Shown here in pieces: positions 42,367 to 50,856 of a DNA stretch of 64,000 nucleotides. Origin of the DNA: Fen-1258 sp964441505 (GTDB lineage: Bacteria > Bacteroidota > Ignavibacteria > Ignavibacteriales > Melioribacteraceae). Each line of letters starts with the position of its first letter. Position 1 is the stretch's first letter. The stretch lies in the NCBI GenBank assembly GCA_964441505.1, contig CAYTUV010000020.1, positions 1 through 64,000 of the forward strand. Reading direction: 5' to 3'. The notes beneath the pieces are model-generated. The model ran no database searches and was not told the origin of the DNA. It was given only the letters and a program-made list of their open reading frames with translations. The position numbers and the translations under genes were made by a program.

Positions 42367-42975
42367 TTACGAAATTATTCCCATCCACAATTGATAAATC
42401 CCGAAACAAACTAATGCTATGACGGAGAGTCCAATAGTGATCTTGTTTACTCGCGGTCCAATGTTTCTGGTGAAAGCAAAGAGAAAAATTATTCCAGCCA
42501 GACAAAGAATAAGCGTAACATAAAAACTTACCAGAAGTGCAATTCCATTAATCGGAGATTCATTATATCCTTTAAGGAAGAGAGGACCCATTACCAGACT
42601 CCATCCAAGATAAGGTGCGGGATTTAATATATTCACAAGTGTGGCCTTTAGAATAGTTTGTTGATCGGTTTTAACATCTGTGGGTATTTGATGATCAAAA
42701 TTTTCCCATGATTTATAAGAACCTGTTGCAAGATAAAATAGAAACAGTGCACCTCCGAAATGAAGAAACCGTACTAACCAGGGTGGAATCTGGCTCAGCA
42801 GTAAAAGAACCAGAACTATAATTGGACCGTCGCTTAACAGCGGTGCAAAACATGAAGGAAGTGTATGCCGCCATCCCTTAGTTAATGTTTGAGAGATGAG
42901 ATATGTTAGAAATGGTCCCGGTTGTACCGCCGCAGCAAATGCGTATGTGAAACCAAAGATTAAATATGCCAGCAT
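42367..42975 (-). CDS. LysE-family amino-acid exporter
   Basis: A 202-residue membrane protein with six helices. AAAVQPGPFLTYLISQTL is the LysE/RhtB signature, and the rest has the expected LARGE loop with NPAPYLGWSLV. It exports an amino acid or similar small molecule by proton antiport; the substrate is unknown. It lies 32 bases downstream of lolD on the minus strand. Confidence 0.88.
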   Translation of the reverse strand: MLAYLIFGFTYAFAAAVQPGPFLTYLISQTLTKGWRHTLPSCFAPLLSDGPIIVLVLLLLSQIPPWLVRFLHFGGALFLFYLATGSYKSWENFDHQIPTDVKTDQQTILKATLVNILNPAPYLGWSLVMGPLFLKGYNESPINGIALLVSFYVTLILCLAGIIFLFAFTRNIGPRVNKITIGLSVIALVCFGIYQLWMGIIS

Positions 42976-43007
42976 ATGAAATTTGATTTATTTTTTTAAG
43001 AACAAGA

Positions 43008-43718
43008 TCAATTTTGAGTTGGGCCTAAAGTAGTTGAGGAGTTGCTGATGATACCATCCTTCATTTCTAAAACTTTATCGCCAAGGTTTACAAGCTGGGG
43101 ATTATGAGTAACAACCAAAAATGTAATGCCAAGTTTTTCTTTCAGCTCAACAAAAAGACGGTGAAGTATCTGGCTGTTGGCAGAATCCAAATTACCGGTA
43201 GGTTCATCTGCGAAAATTATATCGGGATTGTTTGCCAATGCTCTAGCAACGGCAATACGCTGCTGTTCACCTCCGGAAAGTTCTGATGGCTTATGTGTGG
43301 TTCTGTCGCTCAATCCAACCAATTCAAGAAGCCCTCCTGCCCGCTTTAACGATTTCTGTTTTGTCACTCCGTTTATCATGAGTGGGATAGCAATATTTTC
43401 TGTTGCCGTAAACTCTGGCAGCAGGTGATGGAACTGAAATACAAATCCAATATGTTTATTACGGAACATAGAAAGTTTCTCGTCGCTCAAATCAAATATC
43501 TTTACTCCGTTCATCTCCACAATACCTGAATCGGCATTATCCAATCCGCTTAGAATGTGAAGAAGTGTGCTTTTGCCTGCACCCGATGCACCCACAATTA
43601 TAGAAATCTTTCCGCGTTCGACTTGAAGCGAAACTCCTTTAAGGATATTCAGCTTTTTCTCTTTTGTCTTGTAGAAAGATTTGAAAATATCTTTTGCTTC
43701 TAAAATTATTTCACTCAT
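43008..43718 (-). CDS. lolD: Lipoprotein-release ABC transporter ATP-binding protein
   Basis: A 236-residue ABC ATPase of the LolD/MacB group. The Walker A is GASGAGKSTLLHIL (near 40), the signature LSGGEQQRIAVARAL (near 145), Walker B IIFADEPTGNLDS, and the switch histidine lies in VVTHNPQ. Two LolC/E-type permeases are encoded upstream on the same strand, separated from lolD by 258 bases of repeat-bearing DNA. It should power extraction of lipoproteins from the inner membrane. The alternative is a related MacB-type exporter. Confidence 0.88.
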   Translation of the reverse strand: MSEIILEAKDIFKSFYKTKEKKLNILKGVSLQVERGKISIIVGASGAGKSTLLHILSGLDNADSGIVEMNGVKIFDLSDEKLSMFRNKHIGFVFQFHHLLPEFTATENIAIPLMINGVTKQKSLKRAGGLLELVGLSDRTTHKPSELSGGEQQRIAVARALANNPDIIFADEPTGNLDSANSQILHRLFVELKEKLGITFLVVTHNPQLVNLGDKVLEMKDGIISNSSTTLGPTQN

Positions 43719-43840
43719 TATAATCTCTTTTTTTTACTCTTCATCTTTTAAGTTGTCATTCCTGCATGTGCTGCTTTGTTCCAATTTCTATAACGATAGA
43801 CCGGCCTACCGTAGACAGGCTAAATGAAGTATAGTCACAC

Positions 43841-43897
43841 CGAGCGGAGTCGAGGTGTGTGATTAGCGTAGATAAGTCCATTTCTCGACTCCGCTCG
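43841..43897. repeat. Inverted repeat in the lolD upstream region
   Basis: CGAGCGGAGTCGAG (43841-43854) pairs perfectly with CTCGACTCCGCTCG (43884-43897). The 258-bp interval between lolD and the next permease (43719-43976) holds this dispersed element and nothing else I can support. Confidence 0.75.
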
Positions 43898-43976
43898 AAA
43901 TGACTCTTCATCTTTTTATGACAACCGGATGTGTGGAATGACATTTGTTTTCACCATAAAAATGGCAGCGATTTAT

Positions 43977-45212
43977 CTATTCATATTTGATTGATTCAAT
44001 AATAATTGTATTGGCGGCACGCTTTGCAGGATATAGAGAAGCGATAAATGCAAGTAACATTGCCATTCCGCCGATTGCTAGTATATCTGTAGTCCGGACT
44101 TCAATTGGAAGAGCACTTATTATATACTTCGATGAATCGAGTGGATAAAAATTATATTCGATTTGCAGATAACATACAATCAATCCAATCGCAATACCGA
44201 TAAACGTTCCAATCGCTCCTACCAAAATCCCCTCGAACATAAAAATTCTTAATATGGATTTTCTATTCACTCCCATTGTGCGCAATATGCCGATATCTTT
44301 TTTCTTCTCAATCACTGTCATAGTCAGTGATGCAAAGATGTTGAATGTTGCCACCGCAATTATTAGACACAATAAAATATATGCGGCCCACCGTTCAATC
44401 TGCATAACACTATAGAGTTGCTTGTGAAGATCGTACCATGTGTTTACCGAAAAAAGACTGGGATCGATTTTCTTCAGTAGATATTCCTTAACTGATTCAG
44501 CTTGTTTGAAATTGTCTAAACGTAGTTCGTATCCCGTGATCTTACCTCTTAATCCGAATAGACGTTGCGCTGAGATCACAGATGTGAACACATAGGATAC
44601 ATCATAGTCACGATTGTTGGATTCAAATATTCCCGCTACAAGAAATTTTCTCGTTTGCGGAATGGATAGGGAAGTGATGGTCTTCTCAATATTGTAAGCG
44701 GAGGTGACAGTTATCGTGTCACCAACACGGGATGATAGGCGAAGTGCAAGCGGAATACCTAAAATGATCTTATCGATGTCGCCTGGTTTCAGATCGAAAT
44801 TACCGCTGATGATTTTTGAAGCTACGCCCCAGGACTGATCTTCAGATTGATATTCAATCCCTTTCAGATTCACAATTTCATAGCTTTTCCGATTTAGTAA
44901 AATTATTTTTCCTTCAACATACGGTGAATAACTTGAAATATTTTCCTGCTTGCTCAGAATTTGGCGTACGGAATCTATCTGTGTGAACCCTTTTTCATCG
45001 GTAACAGAAATTCTAATGTGCGGATCAAAGCTGACCATAATAGAAGTTACAAGAGAACCAAAGCCATTAAACACAGCGAGCACAACAATAAGCGCTGCAA
45101 CTCCGATTGTAATTCCCAATGTGGAAAGGAGCGAAATTATAGTTATAAAATTTAATTTGTGTTTCGCCTGTAAATATCTTTTTGCAACAAAGAATTCAAT
45201 CATCTTATTCAA
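43977..45212 (-). CDS. Lipoprotein-release ABC permease (LolC/LolE type)
   Basis: A 411-residue inner-membrane permease. It has one N-terminal helix (about 15-40), a periplasmic MacB-like domain (about 45-270) and three C-terminal helices in an FtsX domain, with the conserved KKKDIGILRTMGVNRKSILRIF loop preceding them minus its ends. It pairs with LolD. A paralogue overlaps it by eight bases upstream, so the two make a tandem pair that could act as a heterodimer. Confidence 0.9.
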   Translation of the reverse strand: MNKMIEFFVAKRYLQAKHKLNFITIISLLSTLGITIGVAALIVVLAVFNGFGSLVTSIMVSFDPHIRISVTDEKGFTQIDSVRQILSKQENISSYSPYVEGKIILLNRKSYEIVNLKGIEYQSEDQSWGVASKIISGNFDLKPGDIDKIILGIPLALRLSSRVGDTITVTSAYNIEKTITSLSIPQTRKFLVAGIFESNNRDYDVSYVFTSVISAQRLFGLRGKITGYELRLDNFKQAESVKEYLLKKIDPSLFSVNTWYDLHKQLYSVMQIERWAAYILLCLIIAVATFNIFASLTMTVIEKKKDIGILRTMGVNRKSILRIFMFEGILVGAIGTFIGIAIGLIVCYLQIEYNFYPLDSSKYIISALPIEVRTTDILAIGGMAMLLAFIASLYPAKRAANTIIIESIKYE

Positions 45213-46428
45213 ACCTTATTGCTGAAATAGGTTTTATTCTTGATGCAATAAATGCGGGAAGCATAGAAGCCAAAAGCGAAACTCCGACAGTTATTGCCGT
45301 CACAAGCAAATAATTCTTTAATTCAATTGAGATAGGCACCCGTGTAACAAAGTAAATTTTATCGGGAAGTGAGATAATATCAAATTTCTGCTGGAGAAAA
45401 CTAAGTACAAGCGCTATTAGATTCCCTATCAAAACTCCAACAAATGTCAGGATCATCGCGTGATAAAGGAATGTTTTCATTATCAATTTTCTATTAGCGC
45501 CAAGTGAACGGAGAATCCCAACAGCATTTGTCCTTTCAAGAACAATCATGAGCAATGTTCCTATTATATTGAAAACGGCGACAAAGATTATTAATCCTAG
45601 AATAATTGGTATTGGTTCTTTCTGAAGCTCAAGCCATGTAAAAATGTTCTGGTGAACCTGGAAAATGGTTCTTACATAATATGGATACCCGAGAAAATCC
45701 TGGAGTTGCTCAGAAAGTATTTTAACCTTTTTCAGATCACTCACTTTTATGTTATACCCTGAGACCCGATCCCCCATACCAAACATATTCTGAGCGGTTG
45801 AGAAATTAATGAATGCGTTCAGATCATCGTACTCGCTCATTCCGCTTTCGTAAACTCCCGAAACATAAAACTGTTCAATTGCCGGTGGATTTACTATTGA
45901 AGGCGCCTGATCATTCTTCAATGAAAAAATTGTGATTGTGTCTCCAGCTTTTACGAATAATTTTTCGGAGAGTGTTTTGCCAAGAACGATTTTTAGCAAT
46001 GCACCGTTGCTCTTCAAATCGAAAGAACCGGATTGGATAAAACTGCTAAGCTCGGATTCCTGATCTGTATCGATCCCGGTAAGAGTAATTCCTTCCGTCA
46101 TCCTTCTTGATTTGATAATTGTCAGTTTGGAAACAAATGGCTGAATTCTTGTGAAGCCCCCCTTAAACTGTGCATTGAGCGAGGGGATGACTGAGGAGGG
46201 CGGTGAAAGATTTCTGTTACTGAAGCCAGAAACCTTAATATGTGCATTGAAATTGGTGATTTTATCGGTTACAACTCTATCGAAGCCATCTAAAACCGTT
46301 AATGCTATTATGACGACAGCAACTCCTAAAGAAACCCCGAGTATTGTTATTAGTGAAATAACTGATAGAAAACGTGAATCCTTTTTCGATTTAAGATATT
46401 TTCTTGTAAAGAATAGCGGAAGCGACAT
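45205..46428 (-). CDS. Lipoprotein-release ABC permease (LolC/LolE type), second paralogue
   Basis: A 407-residue permease with the same architecture: an N-terminal helix, a periplasmic MacB_PCD-like domain, and a C-terminal FtsX domain with ERTNAVGILRSLGANRKL. It is a diverged paralogue of the downstream gene. The two overlap by eight bases. E. coli uses LolC and LolE as a pair, so this may be the second subunit. The gene starts 119 bases from the tRNA-Pro gene, which runs in the opposite direction. Confidence 0.9.
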   Translation of the reverse strand: MSLPLFFTRKYLKSKKDSRFLSVISLITILGVSLGVAVVIIALTVLDGFDRVVTDKITNFNAHIKVSGFSNRNLSPPSSVIPSLNAQFKGGFTRIQPFVSKLTIIKSRRMTEGITLTGIDTDQESELSSFIQSGSFDLKSNGALLKIVLGKTLSEKLFVKAGDTITIFSLKNDQAPSIVNPPAIEQFYVSGVYESGMSEYDDLNAFINFSTAQNMFGMGDRVSGYNIKVSDLKKVKILSEQLQDFLGYPYYVRTIFQVHQNIFTWLELQKEPIPIILGLIIFVAVFNIIGTLLMIVLERTNAVGILRSLGANRKLIMKTFLYHAMILTFVGVLIGNLIALVLSFLQQKFDIISLPDKIYFVTRVPISIELKNYLLVTAITVGVSLLASMLPAFIASRIKPISAIRFE

Positions 46429-46547
46429 TTTTTATTTTATTTTTTGTAAAGATATAAATATTCATTGAGAAGCGAAAACTGAACCATAAAATTGACAATC
46501 CCATACTAAAGATATATTTTTGAACTCCAATTTTGAAGAGTTAATTT

Positions 46548-46622
46548 CGGGGCGTAGCTCAGCCCGGCTAGAGCGCTTGGTTTGGGACCAAGAAGTCGCA
46601 GGTTCGAATCCTGTCGCCCCGA
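46548..46622 (+). tRNA. tRNA-Pro (TGG)
   Basis: Acceptor CGGGGCG pairs CGCCCCG. The anticodon loop TTTGGGA within CTTGG/CCAAG gives anticodon TGG. The T loop is GGTTCGAATCC. Discriminator A; no CCA encoded. Confidence 0.95.
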
Positions 46623-46678
46623 CAATCTAAAGAGTGAATGTGTGTTAATAGAATTATTAGCACGTTCTTTTTATTAAT

Positions 46679-46752
46679 GTGCCCATAGCTCAATTGGATA
46701 GAGCAACAGCCTTCTAAGCTGTAGGTTAGTGGTTCGATTCCACTTGGGCATA
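46679..46752 (+). tRNA. tRNA-Arg (TCT)
   Basis: Acceptor GTGCCCA pairs TGGGCAT with one G-U pair. Anticodon loop CTTCTAA within ACAGC/GCTGT gives TCT. T loop GGTTCGATTCC. Confidence 0.95.
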
Positions 46753-46786
46753 CAGCTTAAAATTGTTCCTTCGAATTATTGAAAAT

Positions 46787-46861
46787 GGTGAGCATAGCTC
46801 AGTAGGTTAGAGCATCTGGTTGTGGCCCAGAAGGTCGTGGGTTCGATCCCCATTGCTCACC
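46787..46861 (+). tRNA. tRNA-His (GTG)
   Basis: Has the extra 5' G typical of tRNA-His (46787) opposite C73. Acceptor GTGAGCA pairs TGCTCAC. Anticodon loop TTGTGGC within TCTGG/CCAGA gives GTG. Confidence 0.95.
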
Positions 46862-46882
46862 CACAAGTTTGTAATAAACATT

Positions 46883-46954
46883 GGCCCCATCATCTAATGG
46901 TTAGGATAGCGCCCTTTCACGGCGTCAATACGAGTTCGAATCTCGTTGGGGTCA
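46883..46954 (+). tRNA. tRNA-Glu (TTC)
   Basis: Acceptor GGCCCCA pairs TGGGGTC. Anticodon loop CTTTCAC gives TTC. T arm ACGAG-TTCGAAT-CTCGT. This is the intact partner of the disrupted copy at 47003. Confidence 0.95.
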
Positions 46955-47002
46955 CTAACTTTTCTTATCTGCATTTCTTCGATCACCTTTTTAATCCATA
47001 AC

Positions 47003-47114
47003 GGCCCCATCATCTAATGGTTAGGATAGCGCACTTTCACGTAGTCAATACAAGTTCTGCCGAAGGCATCCCCGGTAAGTATCTTTCAAACTTGGGAGAA
47101 TCTCATTGGGGTCA
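47003..47114 (+). pseudogene. tRNA-Glu pseudogene with a 40-base insertion in the T arm
   Basis: Bases 47003-47032 are identical to the start of the intact tRNA-Glu. The anticodon stem is mismatched (GCGCA against GTAGT) though TTC is kept. In the T loop, after CAAGTTC, 40 extra bases (47058-47097) are inserted before GAATCTCATTGGGGTC. The T stem also has two mismatches. It is therefore not expected to function. Confidence 0.85.
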
Positions 47115-47182
47115 CTTCAACATAATAGCCTTGTAATGCTTTTGATCATTTTGTAATTTCAATCCAAAATTTGTGGCAGGTT

Positions 47183-47989
47183 ATGCAAAAACAATACGCT
47201 TTCCTCAATAGAATTTCCGATAATGATGAATACGATACTGATCCGGCCAGTTTAGGAAAAAGATTTTTTCCTTCGCTCTATTTTTTCTCTAACATGCTGA
47301 GGATTCTTATTTATTCTAATCGGCAGGCCAAAAAAGGAATTTATGATGATAAGAGATGGTATGATTCATCCATCGACACATTGAAAAGTTTAGAACGATC
47401 GGGAATCAGATTCCACATCAAAGGTATGGACAATATAAGAATGGCAAATGGTCCTGTCGTTTTCGTTTCGAATCATATGACAACTCTCGAAACAACTGTC
47501 TTACCAGCAATTATTCGCCCGATCAAACCTGTTGTTTATGTAATCAAAGAAGAACTCGGCAAGTACCCATTATTTGGACCGGTTGCATTAGCCAGGGAAC
47601 CAATATTAGTTGGGCGAGAAAATCCACGTGAAGATCTGAGAATTGTACTTGAAGAGGGAAGTAAAAAACTTCAGGATGGTAAATCGATAATTATATTCCC
47701 TCAAAAAACACGATCGATGGTTTTAGATCCGGTGTTATTCAATTCTTTGGGGAATAAATTGGCCAAAAGAAATAATGTTCCTGTTATTCCAATAGCACTT
47801 CTTACTGATGCATGGGGAAACGGAAAATTTATTAAAGAACTTGGGAAAATAGATCCGGAAAAACCTGTGTACGTCGAATTTGGTAAACCGATTACTATTA
47901 AAGGAAACGGAGCGGAGGAACATCAGCAAATTATTGAGTTCATCGACGGAAAATTTAGAGAATGGGGAAGAACTGATTTAATTAAGTAA
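47183..47989 (+). CDS. Lysophospholipid acyltransferase family protein, divergent motifs
   Basis: A 268-residue protein of the PlsC/LPLAT family. The catalytic HX4D box is here NHMTTLETTVL, so the usual aspartate is glutamate. The second box, normally FPEGTRS, reads FPQKTRS. REPILVGRENP matches block III. The fold is clear, but catalysis is uncertain because both key motifs are altered; it may be a divergent enzyme or one with another acyl acceptor. ATG 47183 is preferred; a TTG at 47171 would add four residues. Confidence 0.75.
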   Translation: MQKQYAFLNRISDNDEYDTDPASLGKRFFPSLYFFSNMLRILIYSNRQAKKGIYDDKRWYDSSIDTLKSLERSGIRFHIKGMDNIRMANGPVVFVSNHMTTLETTVLPAIIRPIKPVVYVIKEELGKYPLFGPVALAREPILVGRENPREDLRIVLEEGSKKLQDGKSIIIFPQKTRSMVLDPVLFNSLGNKLAKRNNVPVIPIALLTDAWGNGKFIKELGKIDPEKPVYVEFGKPITIKGNGAEEHQQIIEFIDGKFREWGRTDLIK

Positions 47990-48260
47990 TCACAATAGTT
48001 TCAGAAGTTCATTACTCAAACCTCAGTTAAAGCCGGCGGCTGATTTCTGATGGGTTAAGATCCAATCTGGGAAATTTTAATATGGAGTTGAAAATGCTGA
48101 ATTTGAGCAAAATTAGCGATTTCTATGATTCTCCTATAGCTCACTACAACTCCAAGCAGATAATTTTGCTTCAAATCATCCCTAATTTCAACTTAAATTT
48201 TGCATCGAATAATTCCTTTTGTTATATTGAAACAGAATTCGTTCACGGAAATTGTTGTTA
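47990..48260. other. Intergenic region without a supported gene
   Basis: 271 bases. The complementary words GAGCAAAATTA (about 48114) and TAATTTTGCTT occur some 45 bases apart, so RNA folding is possible. A 59-codon open frame (48082-48261) lacks a ribosome site and any recognisable motif. Confidence 0.5.
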
Positions 48261-49202
48261 ATGGGAATAATCAAACCGAAAAAACTGAAACCCGGGGATG
48301 TGATTGGTATAATCTCTCCGGCATCATCACCAGACGATCTCACAAGAATTAATAGCGGCGTTCAGTATCTGGAAAAACTTGGTTACCGTGTTGAGGTCGG
48401 TAAAAATGTCGGTTCCAATGAGGGATATCTTGCCGGATCGGATGAACAACGATTGACCGATCTACATGATATGTTTCGGAACAAACAGATAAAAGCGATA
48501 TTCTCAATTCGCGGTGGATATGGTTCCGGACGCCTGCTTGATAAGATCGATTATAAACTAATTAGAAATAATCCCAAAATTTTCGTAGGGTACAGTGACA
48601 TCAATGCACTGCAATTGGCTTTTTTTGCTAAGACTGGCTTGATAACGTTTGCAGGACCAATGGTTGCAGTTGATTTTCATGATGAAGTCAGTGCATTTAC
48701 AGAGGAAGTTTTCTGGCGGACAATAACATCAAATAAAAAAATTGGAAAGCTGCAAAATCCGCGCAAAGAAAAATTTTATCTTTTGAACAAAGGCAGAGCA
48801 GCCGGCCGGATACTTGGAGGCAATTTATCTCTACTTAACTCTTTAGTTGGAACCGAGTATCTTCCAAAGTTTAGAGGCGCGATTCTATTATTAGAAGATA
48901 TTCATGAAGCTCCATATCGAATTGACAGAATGCTAAATCAGCTGCGGCTTGCTAAAATTTTCAAACAGATCAGCGGCGTTATGCTCGGTCATTTTGTTGA
49001 CTGTGTTGAAGCGGATCCAACCAAACAATCTTTCACCTTGAATGAAGTCATTATCGAATATTTCCAAAATAAAAAATTGCCGGTGTTGTATAATATCAAG
49101 CATGGCCACATCAAGGATAACATTACTATTCCCTATGGAATAAAATGTGTTCTTAATGCTACCAGAGGATACATAGAAATACCTGAAAACGCTGTACTTT
49201 AA
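48261..49202 (+). CDS. ldcA: LD-carboxypeptidase (muramoyltetrapeptide carboxypeptidase, S66)
   Basis: A 313-residue serine peptidase that removes the terminal D-Ala from the tetrapeptide of muropeptides during wall recycling. The nucleophile lies in FVGYSDINALQLAFF; the glutamate is in LLLEDIHEAPYRID and the histidine in KHGHIKDNITIPYG. FSIRGGYGSGRLL is also conserved. The protein is cytoplasmic, with no signal peptide. ATG 48261 is preferred over the upstream TTG codons because it begins directly before GIIKPKKLKPGD, where family members start. Confidence 0.92.
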   Translation: MGIIKPKKLKPGDVIGIISPASSPDDLTRINSGVQYLEKLGYRVEVGKNVGSNEGYLAGSDEQRLTDLHDMFRNKQIKAIFSIRGGYGSGRLLDKIDYKLIRNNPKIFVGYSDINALQLAFFAKTGLITFAGPMVAVDFHDEVSAFTEEVFWRTITSNKKIGKLQNPRKEKFYLLNKGRAAGRILGGNLSLLNSLVGTEYLPKFRGAILLLEDIHEAPYRIDRMLNQLRLAKIFKQISGVMLGHFVDCVEADPTKQSFTLNEVIIEYFQNKKLPVLYNIKHGHIKDNITIPYGIKCVLNATRGYIEIPENAVL

Positions 49203-49401
49203 GATCTCTCGTGTGCTCAAGCCATTTCTTCTTCTAGATTGAGGAATCACCCTTAATGTCATTCTCTTTTTTAAGAAAAGCTCTGGCAAATCTTCCCAAT
49301 CCATCGTTATAAACCGCTTATTCCAGTCAAAAATTTGATGGTATAGTTGTTGCCTCATTTGATACGACTAACAAATTTGAAGAGCAATTACGGAGACTAA
49401 A

Positions 49402-50793
49402 ATGGAATTTATAAACGAATCGTATGTAACTTCTTTAATAAAGAATACAAAATTGAACGACCCTGCGCGTCAGAGGGAAGTAATTCAAAAATCAAAAGAG
49501 GCTAAAGGATTATCATTAGAAGAAAGCGCCCTGCTTTTGAACATATCCGATCAGGAGATATTAGAAGAACTTTTCCACACAGCCAGGGAAGTAAAAGAAA
49601 AAATTTATGGTAACCGGTTAGTACTTTTTGCACCGCTATATATAACAAATCTTTGTGTCAACAATTGTCTTTATTGCGCATTTCGGCGGGATAATACGGA
49701 ACTTAAACGCAAAACTCTGACACTTGATGAGGTAAGGGAAGAAACCGAATTCTTAGTTAAACAAGGTCACAAGAGAGTTTTGCTAGTTTGCGGTGAACAT
49801 CCTAAGAAATCGAGCATGGAATTTATAGGCGAATCCATAAAAACTATTTATGATGTGAACATTAACGGCGGTAACATTCGCCGGATTAATGCAAACACAG
49901 CTCCCTTGAGTCTGGATGAATTCAAAACTTTGAAGAGTTTTGGAATTGGAACGTATCAATGCTTTCAGGAGACTTATCATTTCGAAACTTACATGCATAT
50001 GCATCCTGATGGTCCCAAACGTGATTACGCATGGCGTTTATATGCTATGGACAGAGCGCTTCAAGCGGGAATTGATGATGTTGGAATTGGCGCTTTATTT
50101 GGATTGACTGACTATAGATTTGAAACACTTGCACTGCTGAGTCATGCATTTAATTTGGATGAGAAATTTGGAGTAGGTCCGCATACAATTTCGGTCCCTC
50201 GCCTCGAGCCGGCGTTCAACGCTCCGGTTGCAAACAAACCACCATTTGCAGTTGATGACGCTTCATTCAAAAAATTGGTAGCTATAATTCGTCTGGCTGT
50301 TCCTTATACAGGAATTATTTTATCAACGCGGGAGCGTGCGGAACTTCGCCGAGATCTTTTCAAAGTAGGGATTTCACAAATTAGTGCAGGCAGCAGAACT
50401 TCCCCCGGCGCTTACAATGAATCTCAAGAAAGTTTGAAAGAATATGAGATGGAGCAGTTTCAGCTCGGAGATCACAGAACTTTAGATGAAGTTGTAAAGG
50501 ATACTTGTGAACTCGGCTATCTACCAAGTTTTTGTACTGCCTGTTATCGTTCGGATAGAACCGGCGACCGCTTTATGGAATTAGCAAAAAGCGGCAACAT
50601 CGGAAAACTTTGTGTGCCGAATGCACTCGCAACATTCAAAGAATATGCAATCGATTTTGCCTCAAATGATACAAAAGAAGTGGCCGAAAAATTTATTAAG
50701 CATGAGATCGAAAATTTGGATGGTGCGACAAAGCGTAAAACAGAAGAAATGATCAAAAAAGTTGACAACGGAGAAAGAGACATATTCTTTTAG
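49402..50793 (+). CDS. hydG: [FeFe]-hydrogenase H-cluster maturase HydG
   Basis: A 463-residue radical SAM tyrosine lyase that makes the CO and CN ligands of the H-cluster. The radical SAM cysteines are in CVNNCLYC (C85, C89, C92). The C-terminal second cluster is in CTACYRSDRTGDRFM with a further cysteine about 20 residues later, which is what separates HydG from ThiH. HydE is encoded 63 bases downstream. HydF and the hydrogenase are not in the window. Confidence 0.95.
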   Translation: MEFINESYVTSLIKNTKLNDPARQREVIQKSKEAKGLSLEESALLLNISDQEILEELFHTAREVKEKIYGNRLVLFAPLYITNLCVNNCLYCAFRRDNTELKRKTLTLDEVREETEFLVKQGHKRVLLVCGEHPKKSSMEFIGESIKTIYDVNINGGNIRRINANTAPLSLDEFKTLKSFGIGTYQCFQETYHFETYMHMHPDGPKRDYAWRLYAMDRALQAGIDDVGIGALFGLTDYRFETLALLSHAFNLDEKFGVGPHTISVPRLEPAFNAPVANKPPFAVDDASFKKLVAIIRLAVPYTGIILSTRERAELRRDLFKVGISQISAGSRTSPGAYNESQESLKEYEMEQFQLGDHRTLDEVVKDTCELGYLPSFCTACYRSDRTGDRFMELAKSGNIGKLCVPNALATFKEYAIDFASNDTKEVAEKFIKHEIENLDGATKRKTEEMIKKVDNGERDIFF

Positions 50794-50856
50794 CGTGTTT
50801 TCAATTTAGTTGTCTCAGATTTTAAGCTTTAGTTATTTTGAGCGGAAAAAAATATA

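Noticed and set aside
43756..43944. 62-codon minus-strand frame between lolD and the permease genes
   Set aside because: It consists of the dispersed inverted repeat and has no coding character.
48082..48261. 59-codon open frame upstream of ldcA
   Set aside because: No ribosome site, no recognisable motif and AT-rich, random-looking codons; listed only as part of the intergenic region.
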